This document shows positions 25,261-38,450 of a DNA stretch of 64,000 nt, piece by piece (position 1 is the first letter of the stretch; every line of letters starts with the position of its first letter). The notes beneath the pieces are model-generated. The model saw only the letters and a list, made by a program, of their open reading frames with translations, was not told the DNA's origin and did no database searches. Made by a program: the position numbers and the translations under genes. The stretch comes from Todiramphus chloris collaris. Lineage: Eukaryota > Chordata > Aves > Coraciiformes > Alcedinidae. The stretch is from the NCBI GenBank assembly GCA_025345505.1, contig JANVCC010000022.1, positions 27,632,375-27,696,374 on the forward strand. The letters run 5' to 3'.

Positions 25261-26160
25261 AACGGGGTGAGCACACCCAGGTCTGATGGGCAGTAGGGAA
25301 ATACTGGCAGAGCAATCCTTTGCGATTCAGTCATTCAGCACAAATGTCAGGCTTGAAAACCTTGGGAGAAACTTCTTCCTGCAGAGTTTGTGGTCCCTGT
25401 TTTGCATATCTAAAGGCTACACCTCAGCTCTTGGATGTTTATTCCAGGGCTGAACTCCTGAAGCTTCCTTAGCATGACAAAGCCCTATCAAGTATTCATG
25501 CATGTAGGTGGGAAAATTGGCTATCTAATTAACTGACAGTCACAAATGGGTTGAAGAGAGCACAGAAACTGGCCACCTTGGGAAAACATAGTGATTCAGG
25601 CTCATACATCGACACTTCCACGGGGACCATTTTGTCAGTGTTGTCACGGGGTAGAGTGAACCAGTTGGAGGTATCCTGTGCAGCACGCTCAGATTGGCTT
25701 CTCCAAAGCAGGAAATCTTGTTAGTCACCCAAAGAAGCCACAATTGTCTGTATCCAATGGACAGAAGATTAAAATCTTGTCTGATAACTAAATGCAGACA
25801 CGTTCATTCAGAGAAGAACATACAGCAAGCCCTTGTTCAGCCCTGTGTGATTTCTCCAGAAGAGGGAATGTGGGGAGAAGACAAACCTCTGGATGCGAGG
25901 TCATTAGATCAACTCCCTGTCTCTCTGAAATATAATCAGTGTTATTCCTAAAGACTTGATCATCTGTCATTCTGGTTTTGTGTTTAGAGGATGGTAATTA
26001 AGTGCTGTTAATATGAAAAACTCATTGATCTGATCACTGTTTGTGCATGACTATCACAGGCATTAAGCTAGTCTGGCTTGGTCCATGAACATGATTCAGT
26101 TGTGCATATCATAGTAATGATGGTAATGACAGTAAAAATAGTATAGTGAGCACTTATTTC
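25261..26160. other. Presumed intron sequence
   Basis: The first 200 bp may still belong to the decayed 3' end of the CR1 relic. The 85-codon frame at 25694-25951 has no support. Confidence 0.4.
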
Positions 26161-26250
26161 TTGAGCAATATATATATCTATATATAAATGCATATTTAAC
26201 TGTGTTAGAAAAGTTTGAGGATTTTTTTCTATTTTTTTCTATTTTTGCTT
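26161..26250. repeat. AT dinucleotide run and T-rich tandem
   Basis: An ATATATATCTATATATA stretch at about 26168-26185 is followed at 26220-26247 by roughly three copies of an ATTTTTTTCT unit. Confidence 0.75.
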
Positions 26251-26623
26251 GTGGAGTCCTGAACTAGTTTTCATTTCACAGAGATAAGTGAGACACTTAA
26301 GTTTTTTTCATCCCGCTTTCAGTGCTTTTCTCAATATGTTCATATCCTTTTTTTTTTAAACTTCAGGCTTAAAAAAAGTTGGGGTTTTTTCCATTTATGT
26401 TTTTCAAGGTCTACATTCCTAGTTATTTCTTAGAGGAAATGATCTTGCAAAATGTCATGATTTGAAGGAAGCAAAACAGAACAAAATTACAGGGAATAAG
26501 AAATATTAAATATTACAGATAATATATACAATTTATTTTTCAAGGAAAGGTAAAACCCAGAAAAGATAAACTAAAAAAAAAAATCTCTTGTATTGGAAGG
26601 GCCAATTTAAAAACATTTATCAC

Positions 26624-26645
26624 GGGGGGGGGGGGGGGGGGGGGG
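26624..26645 (+). repeat. Poly(G) run, 22 bp
   Basis: Twenty-two uninterrupted G on the plus strand, preceded by CAC and followed by AATCAG. Long G runs are rare in vertebrate DNA, can form G-quadruplexes, and are prone to length errors in assemblies. Confidence 0.95.
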
Positions 26646-27309
26646 AATCAGTTTTATGATTTCTAGATGTGAGTTCTTGATATACTTCAGGATTAGAAGA
26701 AACCTGAACTGTTTCCTACAGCATTGGAAAGCAGGTATTACTGGAGTGGAACTTAGCAGTGTCTAACTGTTTGTTACTCTGCCCTGATTTAAAATCAGGA
26801 GAAGATACCAAACCAAACTGAAACTGCAAGACTATGGAGGAAGCAAACTAAAATATTTTTGGTGATAAACCAACACCTGATCTCAAAAATATCAAAACTG
26901 AAGGCCACCGCACATCCCCTCATATACTTTAATCACTGCTTACATAATTAAATCCCACTTTCACTTTCCACCCATTAAAACCCCTTGCTCCAAACTGGTA
27001 AACTATGATTACCCCCAGGCTTCAAATTTTGCAGGTGTTTCTGTGCTTTGCTGAACTGAAGCCATAATAAGCATTTGACATCTTGGACTATTTCTGCAGT
27101 TAATAACAATACGTGATATGCTATAAGAATATTCGTATCCATCTTGCTTGGATAGAAGACAAAGCAAGCTCAGGGGAAAGAAATCTTAATGCAGTAATAT
27201 CTTAGGTAGTGGCAGAATAAGGCAATGAAAAATACTGTCAGAGCTACTGCCTCTTTGTGCAATTATTCCCACTTTTATAAGTTTGCCCCAGTGTGAAAGT
27301 TTTCTCCTT

Positions 27310-27650
27310 TAAAATAGACTGGCAAAGATAATCCATTAATTCAACAGCACTGGAAAGTTAACATTTTTTCCCTTCATTAGCAAGTTCAAAATTGCATTTT
27401 ATTTCCATTTTGATGAGATTTTTATGAGTTAGAAGAGATGAAGTTGAACCCCAGGAGCTTAATGGACCCAGAAAGATCGCAGATACAGGATTGAATTCAA
27501 TGAACCATGAGGAGTTTAGTAAATTAATTAAATTTAAGAAAATAATGATTTTTTTTTGTCTGCTGGATTAAAAATGCTAAAATGCAATCAAAAGTTAATT
27601 TAATGCTAAAACTTTTTCCCCTAAATTTATTTTGCATTGATACTAAATAA
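27310..27650. promoter_or_regulatory. Candidate conserved non-coding element
   Basis: Complex AT-rich sequence with repeated homeodomain and POU-like cores (CCATTAATTCAAC, GTAAATTAATTAAATT, AGTTAATTTAATGC, TTTTGCATTGA) and no repeat similarity. It resembles intronic enhancer sequence but is inferred only from composition and motifs. Confidence 0.22.
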
Positions 27651-28152
27651 CTTCTGCAAAGCTTAAAACATGGAGAAAAAAGAGGGGAGAGGACTTACAG
27701 AAAAATAATTACTAAACTATTTTCTGATTCCCTACTGTATCCTGAAATCACTTTCGTTTAAGGACTGTCATTCAGAGGTGTGAATAGCTTTCTCTGGAGT
27801 GTTAGTAAGGTTTCCTAGACCACACTTTCACTGAAGCCCTTCTTTGTTTGGTCTTGTTGAAGAAACAGCTCATTTGTTGAGAAGTGGCTACTGATCTCCT
27901 GAAGTTCATAGCCCAGTATGTCCACGTGTAACTGTGATGCAAGGCACTGAAGCAGCTTATAGAGCTACAAGAACTTCTATGGTCAGAAACTTTGGTTTCC
28001 CTTTCCAAGTGAAAAAGCTGAAGGGTTTAAATTTGCACATTAAGCTCTCTGTGCTCCAACATTAGGGTGGTTTGTAACATCTGGTATGTTTCTTCTCCCT
28101 CTGGTTCCACCCAGAGTTACCCCTTTGCAGCATTTCTTACGCTGTATTGCAG

Positions 28153-28336
28153 ATGGAAAAGATTCCAATCTCAGGGACTGTCTCCAGGCACTTTACGGAC
28201 ACAAAAAAGAAGGCTGCTCCTTAAAATAAATATTGAACTCCTGAATGAACCTTACTTGCCTCCCTACACTCCTCAACCTAAGCAGATGTACGAACCTAAG
28301 AGAACAGTGAACATGTTGAAACAAGAGCTACTTTAA
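28153..28336 (+). CDS. Candidate 3'-terminal exon, unknown protein
   Basis: A good acceptor (TTTCTTACGCTGTATTGCAG) is followed by a frame of 60 residues that begins WKRFQSQG after the completed first codon. It runs through TLRTQKRRLLLKIN, then EPYLPPYTPQPKQMYEPK, and ends KQELL at TAA 28334-28336. The Pro/Tyr/Lys-rich end reads like a genuine C-terminus. A canonical AATAAA lies about 100 bp downstream, with a GT-rich element behind it. The start phase (one base needed to finish a codon) fits the candidate exon at 20653. I do not recognise the protein. A chance frame remains possible. Confidence 0.35.
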
Positions 28337-28434
28337 TTCTCAGTAGCTTGGTGCTTTTCTTTTTATTTTGTCTTTTCAGACATGATGTCAGATATTGCAA
28401 AGACATCTCTTCCCATGTCAGCTGCCTGAGCTGT

Positions 28435-28487
28435 AATAAAGCAAACAACACAGATGATTTCAGCAATTAGTGTGTGTGTGGGTGTTA
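28435..28487 (+). terminator. Candidate poly(A) signal with GT-rich element
   Basis: AATAAA at 28435-28440 is followed 30 bases later by TTAGTGTGTGTGTGGGTGTT (about 28468-28487), the standard spacing and content of a vertebrate cleavage/polyadenylation site. It would serve the candidate terminal exon ending at 28336. A second strong acceptor (TTTTGTCTTTTCAG) ends at 28379, so an alternative, shorter last exon is also possible. Confidence 0.4.
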
Positions 28488-31400
28488 CTGGCACTGTGGA
28501 AACAGGGACAAGAAAGTTTGTCAGGAAAAAAAAGTAAAAATAATTTTGGAAAAAGTAGATTTAAGACAATTTCCCTTCTTGCTTGTCTTCCTTGAGGGAA
28601 TACCATAACAAATAATGACATTTTGGAAGCTTGTCATTACTGATGATATGACAGATTCAGATGTCATCATTGGAGGAATATGATTTTATTCTACATCTAA
28701 AAACAATGCATGAATTTCCTTTAAAAGAGCAATTGGCTTTGTCCTGTGATTAATGACCTGCCACTCAACAGCAGCTAACCAATCTTCAAGGCATGGCATC
28801 CAACAGAAAATTAATCAGTGACTGAGAACTGGTGTGACCAAAACCAGAGAAGAAACCTCCTAAAGCCTATCAGCAGAGTTATGAGTTGAAATCAATCATA
28901 TGGTATCTTCAACTTCTTGACAGCCTCTGCAGAGCATTGCTCTTCAGTGCAGTGCAGGTAGAAAGATGGGTTCCAAGGTCATTTCATGTTGTTGAAATCC
29001 TACAAAAACCACAGTTACAGTATTTAGCCATGAATACGAGGTACCACTGAACTCATAATGCTCCAGGGTAGTGAGTTTGTGTGGCATAAGCTGATGATGA
29101 TGACTGGAGGTGTGCTTCTGCTTCTTGGGTATATGAAATGATTGCTCAGTTTAAAATGCATGCAAGAGAAATGGTAAAATATGACAGTGTATATAAAACA
29201 AATAATGCAAGATGTAAGGGCCTGATTGTGTACGTAGGAAAGGGGGTGCTATTTGGGTTCACTGGATGTGGAATTCAGGAAATCTGGATCTCACTGTGCA
29301 TTACCAGTCATGGATGTGCCGTCTCAAGCCTAGTTCCTGCCATTCTGCGGGAGTGGTGAATGCAGATTTGAACTGTTCTGTGGCTCAAAGCAAGTGAGAG
29401 CTTTGAGGTTTGACTCTGTGGGATTCTGTATAAGTCGCTTCTTGCGAAGTACCTCATGGAATATCTGTAAATGAGTTAAAGTCATTGAATTTCTACCTGT
29501 AGCCACTGACAGAGGTGAAATCAGAAAGAAGATGCTGACAGTTGCAACTTAGTTGTCCGTGGCATTAAAATAAAATATTTTACTCAGTTTGGGGGTTTGT
29601 TTGTTTGGTTTGTGGGGTTTTTTTGTTGTTTGTGTGTGTGTGGTTTTGTTTGTTTGCTTTAATTTCATTAAAACAAAGAAACCTTTAATAACTGGCATTT
29701 TCTCCTTAAAAGTGACTTGCAGAACACGGTTGAGGCATCTGTTGACCCTGGGCTCAAGGCAGGCCCAAAGACTGGATCTGCCATGGGGAACAATTTTGCC
29801 TCCTTTTTGAATAGCTGATTGCTGTGTGAGCAGGAGCATACGTCTCTGTCATCTCTCAGTGTGGATCATGCAGCCACTGAATCCTATCACCTCAGTCTAC
29901 TGAGGAGGGAGAAGGAAGGAGAAGGCCCACTGCATTCAACAGTTTAGAGACTGTGTTGAGAAGGTGAAAATTTCCTTCTAACTGTCATCAGTGCATTGTC
30001 TTCTGTCACATACTGTCTGGCTTACCTTAGATTCACTGTTGTGAACAGAATGCAGTAAGACTTTGTTTTCTCATTGACTCCTACCACTAGGGATTTAAAG
30101 CTCATGCCCTTCTCAACCAAAATCTTCATTTCACCTGTGGCTGTTCTCTTGAGCTGCAAAAATAACAGCTACCTAAGACTGTATTTGGAAAAGACAATGT
30201 TAGTCTTTGCTGGTTTCACCTCAGTCTGTTGCACTGCATCATGGGTATCTTGGTGATATGGGTTGTCTCAGCTGCATCAAAGCTTAGGTTGGAGCTGGGC
30301 ATGTCTAAGCTTCTTGTAGTTTCTTCTAAACGAAAGTTTGTTTGCAAAGTCAGTTTGCAACTCACTGTTTTTATGTAATGTCTTTTGCAATAAAATGTAT
30401 TGCAGTAAAACATCCCAAAGTAGACAGAGCTTCATTCCGGAGGCTGGGGTCTTATACAACCTTGCAGAAGCAATAGTCTTCTTCTCTGCTCTTGTCATTT
30501 CCCACTAACATGTACCTTGTGACCTTCCATATGTGGAAGGAACTGAAGAATTCAAGGCTTGTTAATTTTTGTGGAAAGTATGAGATCATTAATACAAAAC
30601 CCAAGATCTTCAAGCACAGGACTTTTCCAAGCCTTATCAAAGAATAATAGTTCAGAAGATCCTGTTTCCTGGTGGTGTTGGGAATCATGGAACTATCTCC
30701 CAGAATGAGCATATCAAACAAGGTGTCTAATATCTCACGTGGAATCAGTACTTTAATTGTTGCAAAGAGCTTTGAAGCACTGTGTGGCAATTCAGAGAAT
30801 GTTTCTGGGCTCGGTTTCTGAATTCTCTTTGATAGTGGAAACTCACTATGTTGATCCCTGTTCTTTTAAAAACTTTTTTTTTTTCTTTCCTCCTCATTTC
30901 ATTTGCCTCCCAACTTAGAGAGAGACGACATGTTTACATTGCTAGAGCAAGGTTAGTATAAGGCTAGCAATGAGGATGATAAACTTTGATAGTCATGCCT
31001 TAAAATGAAGCCTGCTTGATGACAAAATACCTCAACTCAAGATGAACCATTCTTTCAAGTCTAGACTGAGAGATTTGAACTGCTTGCTAAGGCTTGTCAG
31101 GAAATGCCAAGACTATAGAGACTGGAGGTTAAAAATGCTGTCTTACCAGCCATGCCTGAGGAGGTCTGAGGAGGGAAGGTCACTTGAAAGTACAGTCTTA
31201 CACTCCTCTTCAGAATGGAATGCATTCCTTGATCCCTTTCAGAAATTTAATCTAATACCCAGAAAATGCTCATGGCACACCTTGTGATGGCTAGTAAAGT
31301 GAGCAAGTGAAATGCATAGCACATACATTATTCTGGCAAGAGTTCTGTTTTCTTGTACTAGCTAAAACAAAGAGGTCTTGAGGTGTCTGTACGCTTGCAT

Positions 31401-33250
31401 TAATGCATGTCATCCAAATAGGCCAACCCAGAATCAGTATGAATAGTCTGGAAAAAGATTGTCTTTCAGGTTTAGGGAGTCTAACTGATGCAATTTGACC
31501 ATCGTGTTCCTTTTATACTAAGAAGTAACAAAGTCCAGAAAATGCAGCAAAGATGACAAGGAAAGAGCCAGTTTTACTTTCTGCTTAGAAGGTCTTGGGA
31601 ATGCCATGCAGATGTGAGTTCCTTGGCTGTGGAATATTAGGAGGACTATAACACATTGCTGTGAATCTAAGCACAGTAAGTTCTGCTATTACATGCTCTC
31701 ACAAAGGTGAAGTCATCTCACAAAATGAACAGGAGTGCTCCTTTTCTACTATAATGCTGGCCTGACTTCCTCAGTTTTTGCAGATAAAGCAGGTCTGTCT
31801 GCCTGGAGTATAAAAAAATTCCAAGGGGGCTTTCGTCAGCTGCAATATTAGCACAAGACATTTTCAACTTATCAGTGAAATAGTGACATGATAAATTGCA
31901 TTCATCCCCATTCAGGTTAAGCTGAAAAAGGGATGGGGGGGTGGGTTTCACATACCACTTTAATTTACCTTCTCCTGCCTTCTGAAGATTTAATAGCAAT
32001 TCTAATGTACTGCAGATGTGAAGGTTGTGTTCTGTTTCTTACTTTGCTTTCATTTTTCAGGTGAAAAATAGAAAGTATTTTTTTTAATGCATTTATTTAT
32101 TTTCAAATGCAACACTATCTTCCTGCAGAGTGAAAAGTAATGGATAGGAACTCCAATAGGCTATTACCAGACTGATCTGGGAATAACAAGGGATGGATAA
32201 GGCTTTGATGGAGTCCTGAATGCATCTGTAACTATTTGTAGCTTAGAATTAAACCTGCAGATTACCCAGATCTCTCCGAGTATGTTACAATATCTGCCGT
32301 GACCCCTTCCACTTACTGCATCAGGCTTTCTCACCAGTGAGCAAGATTTTGCAGTGAAGAAACAAGCTTGTATCTCATTGGAGTCACTAGGAATTTGACT
32401 AGTCTACGGCCAGTGGGGTTTGATTTAAAGTCTCCATGTACAGAAAGCATCCTGGCATCCTCTTGTTGTGCTGGTGACTTTTGAGATGAGGGAAGGAACA
32501 CAAGATCTCTGTAACACAACACGAATCATCCAAGACATGAGCAGCAGGGACAAACTGTAGCCAGAGCTTGAGAGATTGCCCTTATTTTCTTGTTATGGAT
32601 TTTCTTCTTATTGGTCTAATCACTCACAAGCAGACAGCTGCCATGCTCTGGGGTCAGGCCTTTCTGCCCTTGTTAGGAAGGCAAACCAGACACATATTCT
32701 GCAAAGGAGTGAGACTCACAAAATAGAGACTCTGTATATGTCACTGGCTCCTGAGCCTAAGGTTTGTCCTGGGACAAAGCAGAGGGTGGTAGGCACAGAG
32801 AAACCCTTGTGTCAGGGAGACAGATGGGGGTCAGCAGGGGTTTAATTGCTCATACAGAGACTAAAGGGCATGCAAATCACATATTTGCAGAACACCCTTC
32901 CAGGTTCTTTTCTGCTCTGTCCTACAGCAGTGGCACTGCTTTCCAGTCCATTTGGTGCATGTGGTAGAAAGTGCTGGGGTAAGAAGACACTTTTCTTCAT
33001 AGTTACAGATGCTTTTAGGACTCCATCAAAGCTTTATCCACCCCTTTTTACTCTCAGCATCAGTGAAGCGGCAGGACAAGCCTGTCCCTCTCCCCATTCT
33101 CTCCATCTGCTTGCAGCCCCATGACTGTGTCAGGCAATAGCACAGGACTGGAAACTCATGTCCTGGGGCCAGAGGGACCCTGTCTGTCCTTGGGCAGTGA
33201 GCAACCAGGCCCAGAGGAGAGGGAAATGAGCTGTTAAGTTACATGCAGCA
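28488..33250. other. Intergenic or intronic stretch
   Basis: A GTTT/GT-rich tract lies at 29590-29662. A very strong acceptor (TTTGCCTCCCAACTTAG) ends at about 30919. It is followed by 33 bp open in two frames and a weak donor (AAG/GTTAGT), too short to call. A perfect 12-bp palindrome TGCATTAATGCA lies at about 31396-31407. Minus-strand frames of 112 codons (30452-30790) and 93 codons (31718-31999) have no family support. Confidence 0.4.
29590..29662. repeat. GTTT/GT simple-repeat tract
   Basis: Plus-strand GTTTGTTTG units, a T run, a short (GT)n, then GTTT units again. Confidence 0.85.
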
Positions 33251-33254
33251 CACT

Positions 33255-33480
33255 TGCGACTGCTCTTTATATTCCATACCCCAGTGCTTTATCCAAAGTA
33301 ATTTAAATGTCTCAAGCTCTGGTGCCTCCATCACTTTTCCTGGCACATTATTTTGCAGGCTGACTCATCTCACCATTTGCATTTTTCCACATGAAACTCT
33401 GAAGCAATTTCCCCTCCCTTCCAATCCCTTAATTTCCCTGAATACTTTGCTCCATACTCCCCTTTCCTTCTGATGTCTCC
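33255..33480 (-). repeat. Possible ancient CR1-like or other LINE fragment
   Basis: The plus-strand text resembles the reverse complement of an old amniote LINE block: TTTAAATGTCTCAAGC, a CTGGTGCCTCCATCACTTTT block, GGCACATTATTTTGCAGGCT, then an AATTTCCCCTCCCTTCC block. I recognise the pattern but cannot place the family firmly. Confidence 0.35.
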
Positions 33481-36400
33481 TGCCTCTCACCCTGGGTCCT
33501 ATCCTGCTCCTTTTTATTTCACCTAGAGTTTTCAAAATGCCTAAGCAAAGTGGGGGTGGGTTACTTGCTTAAATTTAGATCTTGGTAATATATCCATGGC
33601 TAGGGGACTAGTGCAGGTTAGGAAACAACAGGCTGCTCTGACACTGGCTTCCTGCATCACACTATTCACTTCTCTGTTCCTTACCACCTTTATCATCCAT
33701 AAACTACTTTAGAAGGGAATTGAGAAGAAAATAAACAGGGTGCCAAGGCCATGGGTGTGGGATCCCTGTAAGTGTGAGGACTCCATTCACACCACTTAGC
33801 ACTTTGTGTAGGGCCAAGAACACCTCTTCCCTTTTTGTCTAGAAAGATATTCTAGACATCATCATTTTTGTGCACATAATGCATGTTTTTTTGTGCCTGA
33901 TTCAACATTAGAAAAGCTACCATTTTCACAGGATTTGGATAAGTCTTTTAAAACAAAAATCAACATAGGAAGCATGTCCATGTAGTTTTGGCATGCAGAT
34001 TTTTAAAAGACTAAAGGAAACAATCAAAGCATTTCCTAGAAATTATGTTGAGCAACTGGGACTTCAATATCGTTGCACGGAAATGAGAAAGGCCTATAGG
34101 AAACACAAGATAAACAGATTAGTGTTATTTACAAGATGTAATGGTATCCAAATGGTTCTTTTTTATTAGAATCTCTTGAAACGGAGATTGCAGTGGGTTT
34201 AGGACTATGAGCATTTTAGGCATGCTATAACCTATGGGTTTAATAACAATAAGTTGTTTTCTCTGTCTGATTTAAAACCTACTTGGCCCATAAACGTATG
34301 GTGGATGGTTTTAATTAACACCTCAACAAAAGCAATTTTTCAGGTGGGGGGGATTGAAGCGTGGGCTGCATTTACAGTTATATCTGGCAAAATGATTTTT
34401 TCTTTGTAGTTGTTCTTTTACAGAACACAATTTGTAACTGGAACTCATTGACACTAGACACCACCCATGAGAAGAATCTGGTAGGAAGAATAGTAATATT
34501 TAGACAACTTATAGACCATCAACTGCACATCTATAGGGTGGAAAAAGAAAGTGGTAGGATATCAGTCCTCATGCTTTAGGGCATAATAACTCTCATTAAT
34601 GAAGTCTTGGCCAGAAGTTGTCCCTGTATTATTTCTGTTTTAATTTATAGGGCTCCAAAAAGCTTCCTTTAAAGCTGCCAGTGTTTCAGAGATGGGACCA
34701 CAGATGACAAGGAGCCCTGCTCTGAGCTAGATGACAACTTGCATTTGGTAGAATCACCATTTATTTTAGGAAAATTATAAAGAAAGGAATCAGGACTTTT
34801 GTGGTGCTTCATAAAATGAAGTCCAGCCTAACCTATTGCCAATGCTGCAGCATCCATTGGACCTGCACATCCTTGAAGAAAGCACATGCTACTGAGAGAC
34901 AGAGTCTTGGGGAATGGACATTTGAATTAAATTACTTGATTCTGAAATGGCTCAAGGAAAACATGTCGCACATGGAGAACTGGCAAAAGCATGTCTGAAA
35001 TGAGTCTCCTGCTAAAGAACCATCTGAAAGATTTCCTCTGATATTTTTCTGTCTCCCTCCCCAAACTAGTTATAAACATTTGCTCTGCTTGTCCTTGTGA
35101 AAAAGTGTTGCAGAGCATGACTAATTTTTAAAAGTTCTATCTAGTTTATTGCTTTAGTTGTTCTGGACAGTTAGTAAGATTTTTTGGGTTTGGTTTGGGT
35201 TTTTTTTTTGCCTATAACCAATGCTATTCTATAGACAAGTAGCACTTTCTTTTAGCAGTCTTAAGTTCCAGGAAGAATTTGTAATGATAACCTGCTTTGC
35301 CCTAAAACTTGAAAAATAAGTAAATATATTTTTTTTTGGCCATCACATTGCCTGCTCAAACAAGGCAAATTTCACAGAAGATGGATAATTCATTGTTCTT
35401 ACCATATCAGAAAACAATGTTTTAGATGTATTTCTGAGTAATTTTTTTGAACATGCTCAGGGGACATAGAGACCCTTCTTTTTCAGTCGTCTCCCTATTA
35501 TCTTTGGCTATTAAAACCTAAATCAAGCTCAATCATATTTGGAAGTCATAAGGGAAAGAGATCTAATTACTGCACAGTGAGAAAACTCATGTTAAACACC
35601 TTATATTGGCTTTTAGGCCCTCCTGGGGTGTCTAATGAAACCACATGTATGTCAGGTGGAAGAGCAAAGCGAAGCGAATGCAAGCCACGTGTTTGGAGAG
35701 TCTGTACATTGTTACTTGCTTTTGATAAAACAAACAAACAAACAAAATAATCTTCTATATCATTATCGTAAAAAGAAGATGAAGGATTTTGTTCATAACA
35801 GTCTCTACAGATAAGAGGTTTGAATACCCTAGGGGTTACTCTAATGATACCCAGAAACAGGATAGACACAAATGGGATCACTTCAAGAAACAAGGGAAAG
35901 GTACTTGTATTTGTAGATAATCTCTTTCTTGGCATCTGTTTTATCTATTACCATGACTCACATATCTGTATCATTTGAGCAAGGGAAGGAAGGCAACTTG
36001 GGTGAGTACTGGAAATCCTGAAAGCAAAGCAGGTGAAGAAAGCTTGAAAATCCACTTGAAATTTCTGGTAGCACAGAACAGGATGCAGTGCAAAGGAGGA
36101 CAGATGAATGGATTTGTGTTGATGTAAACATTTTCAAATGCAAAACAAACAGGAAACTAATTGCATTAAAAAACAACAACAAGGCAGTCCACTGATCAGA
36201 ATTTCTCTCTTGGTATTTCATCTTGCTTATTGCCAGATTCCCATCATGGAGCAGTTCAGTGTTACTCTGACACTCAAGAGAGTTCAGTTCAGTTCACAGC
36301 TGACTCTCACTTCTGTGACTTGGTCAATTTACTTGTTCTTTTCTTGTTACGGAGATAATATCAGATAATATCAGTACTTCCTCTCTCTTTCCTATTTATG

Positions 36401-37840
36401 TGGCAATTCTTTGGGTGTATTATAAATCTTACTGTTTCTCTGCTTAAAACTGGGCACAAGGGGAGTCTGACCTTGGTTAGGACATACATTTTCTCCTTTA
36501 TTGGTTTCTTACACAAGTACTCTGTTGGAATTTTCCCAAGATTTTAACATCTGTTTTTGCTAAAAACATAAAGTTAACACATTGTTTTTATATTAATTTA
36601 ATACAACTTAACATTTACTAGTGAAAACATAGCTTCCTTTCTCTGTGTATCTATACATCTCTGTTTAAAGTAAGCTTCTTTAAAATTACATTTTGATCAT
36701 TTCAAGAAAGCCAATGAGATTTCTTTTCATGGGGCATAATCAGACCCATTTGTTTTATATAGTGTTTTACCCTTTTTAATGGGGATGTAGTTGTATCAAA
36801 TTCAAAATCGGGCTACTGTTTCAGGACAGATCCAATGAGCAGGCAGAAGTGAAGGAAAACTCTTTATTCAGTGGAAACTGCTGAGAGAATTTATTACAGG
36901 AGTGCACAGGATATACATATCTAGACTTGCAAAAATAACTCTGTAGGAGTTGTAATGACCACCAGCCATCAAGACCATGGGTTTATGAGCCATATCACCA
37001 TTTTATTCTAGTGTGAACAGTCATTCAACTTGTACCCAGTTGCAATTTGTTGTTTTCAGATATTGCCAACAGAGAACAATGTGGGTATATATTGTATGTG
37101 CATGTCAATAAAACCTATTTAGAATATGGTTTCATTTCCTTACTGCCACCTACTAGGAAATAACAGACGAAGTATGAAGTTTAACAGCTGTCCCCATGAT
37201 CAGAAAGTGATTTTCATATGGTTTTGAAGAGACACCCAGAGAAAACATTGATTCATGTTCAGTCTTTTAGCAAGCATACAGGGAGCCTAGATTGATAAGG
37301 AGCTAAGAATGGTAAATCATAATGTAAATAAAAGCACTATTTTTCATGCAGCTTATTTACAATGGCTTTAGTATGCTACATTTCCAGGGAAATATATGTT
37401 CTTGTCAGGAAACTTCAGGGGAAGTAAATGAGTTTGAATCACATGAATAGGTTTAAATGCCATGGCTGAAATTTAGTAAACTATTTTGCACTATCTCTTC
37501 TTCTTCATTAAAAGTGGAACATTTTTCTCTGTCTCTTAACGTACTTAATAATAAGGCTGAATTATCCAGTGGGACACTGGGTAGGAGCAGCATCCTTTAG
37601 CTTTTCTGAAAAATCTCACACTTTAGCATTAATTCCTCATCATGAGTCAGAATCTGACTCTGAATCGATATGTAATGGAGTCTGGAAACATGAATATTCT
37701 TGCTGGTTTCTATTTATCTCTGTATCACATAATTTGGGACCCATCTATTATTACAGGATCTGAGAAATGTGAACAAATAATCAGAAGTGTGAATATATGT
37801 GGTGGTGCTTTATGAAGTCTCCAACTTTCTCTTTGCTTAG
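33481..37840. other. Intronic or intergenic stretch
   Basis: At 34424-34480 a 57-bp segment lies between a good acceptor (TTGTTCTTTTACAG) and a fair donor (CTG/GTAGGA), open only in phase 0 (NTICNWNSLTLDTTHEKNL). It is compatible with the next candidate exon but has no other support. Another strong acceptor ends at about 33840 with a 22-codon open frame but no donor. (AAAC)n occupies 35727-35746. ATAATATCAG is tandemly duplicated at about 36353-36372. Confidence 0.4.
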
Positions 37841-37867
37841 GGTCCAAATTTTGTGAGAAAAATATCG
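37841..37867 (+). CDS. Possible 27-bp microexon next to RGS-like exon
   Basis: A strong acceptor (CCAACTTTCTCTTTGCTTAG) and a good donor (TATCG/GTAAGA) enclose 27 bp that read GPNFVRKIS in phase 0. This joins in frame to the RGS-like exon, which also starts in phase 0. A second frame is open too. Exons this short are real but uncommon, and chance pairs of splice sites are frequent, so confidence is low. Confidence 0.2.
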
Positions 37868-38387
37868 GTAAGAATTTGGGAATGGCAAAAGACATGTGCT
37901 TTATGACCCAAAAAGATGACTATGAGGGTTTCATAGGAATAGTGTGTTTATGTATTCCTGAATTCTAGTGTCACACAGAAGTGACAGGATTATGGGATAG
38001 TATGGGAGACATAACTATAAGTGCATTTCTGGCTTTTCATGGCACTGTAGACATGTGCAACTGAATGTGACTTGCAGAAGTCACCACATTATTCTAGCTG
38101 TGAGGAAATAGAATAAAGTGCACTGCCATCGTGATCTGACAGGTATTCATACAACTTCTTAAATACCCTATAAGAAAGGAATCTCACAACTTTTGTAAGA
38201 AAAGGTGAACAGCTTTTCTACTATCCACATCAAAGGATCTTCCTCTTTGCTTCTTTTGGAAATATTTCCTGCATTTTGATGTAACAGTTCTCTCATTAGG
38301 CATTTCACACATGAGTTGTAGGAATTAGGATCTCATTAGCTACCAGACTCAGAACCACAGGACCAGTTCCAGAACCTGCAGCCTAAA

Positions 38388-38412
38388 CTTTTTCTTTTTC
38401 TTTTTCTTTTTC

Positions 38413-38450
<38 letters not shown>

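Noticed and set aside
30452-30790. 112-codon minus-strand frame resembling a helical protein
   Set aside because: I could not place it in any family, and it lacks splice signals; chance frames of this length recur throughout the window.
35567-35935. 122-codon minus-strand frame
   Set aside because: It crosses an (AAAC)n repeat and has no splice or family support.
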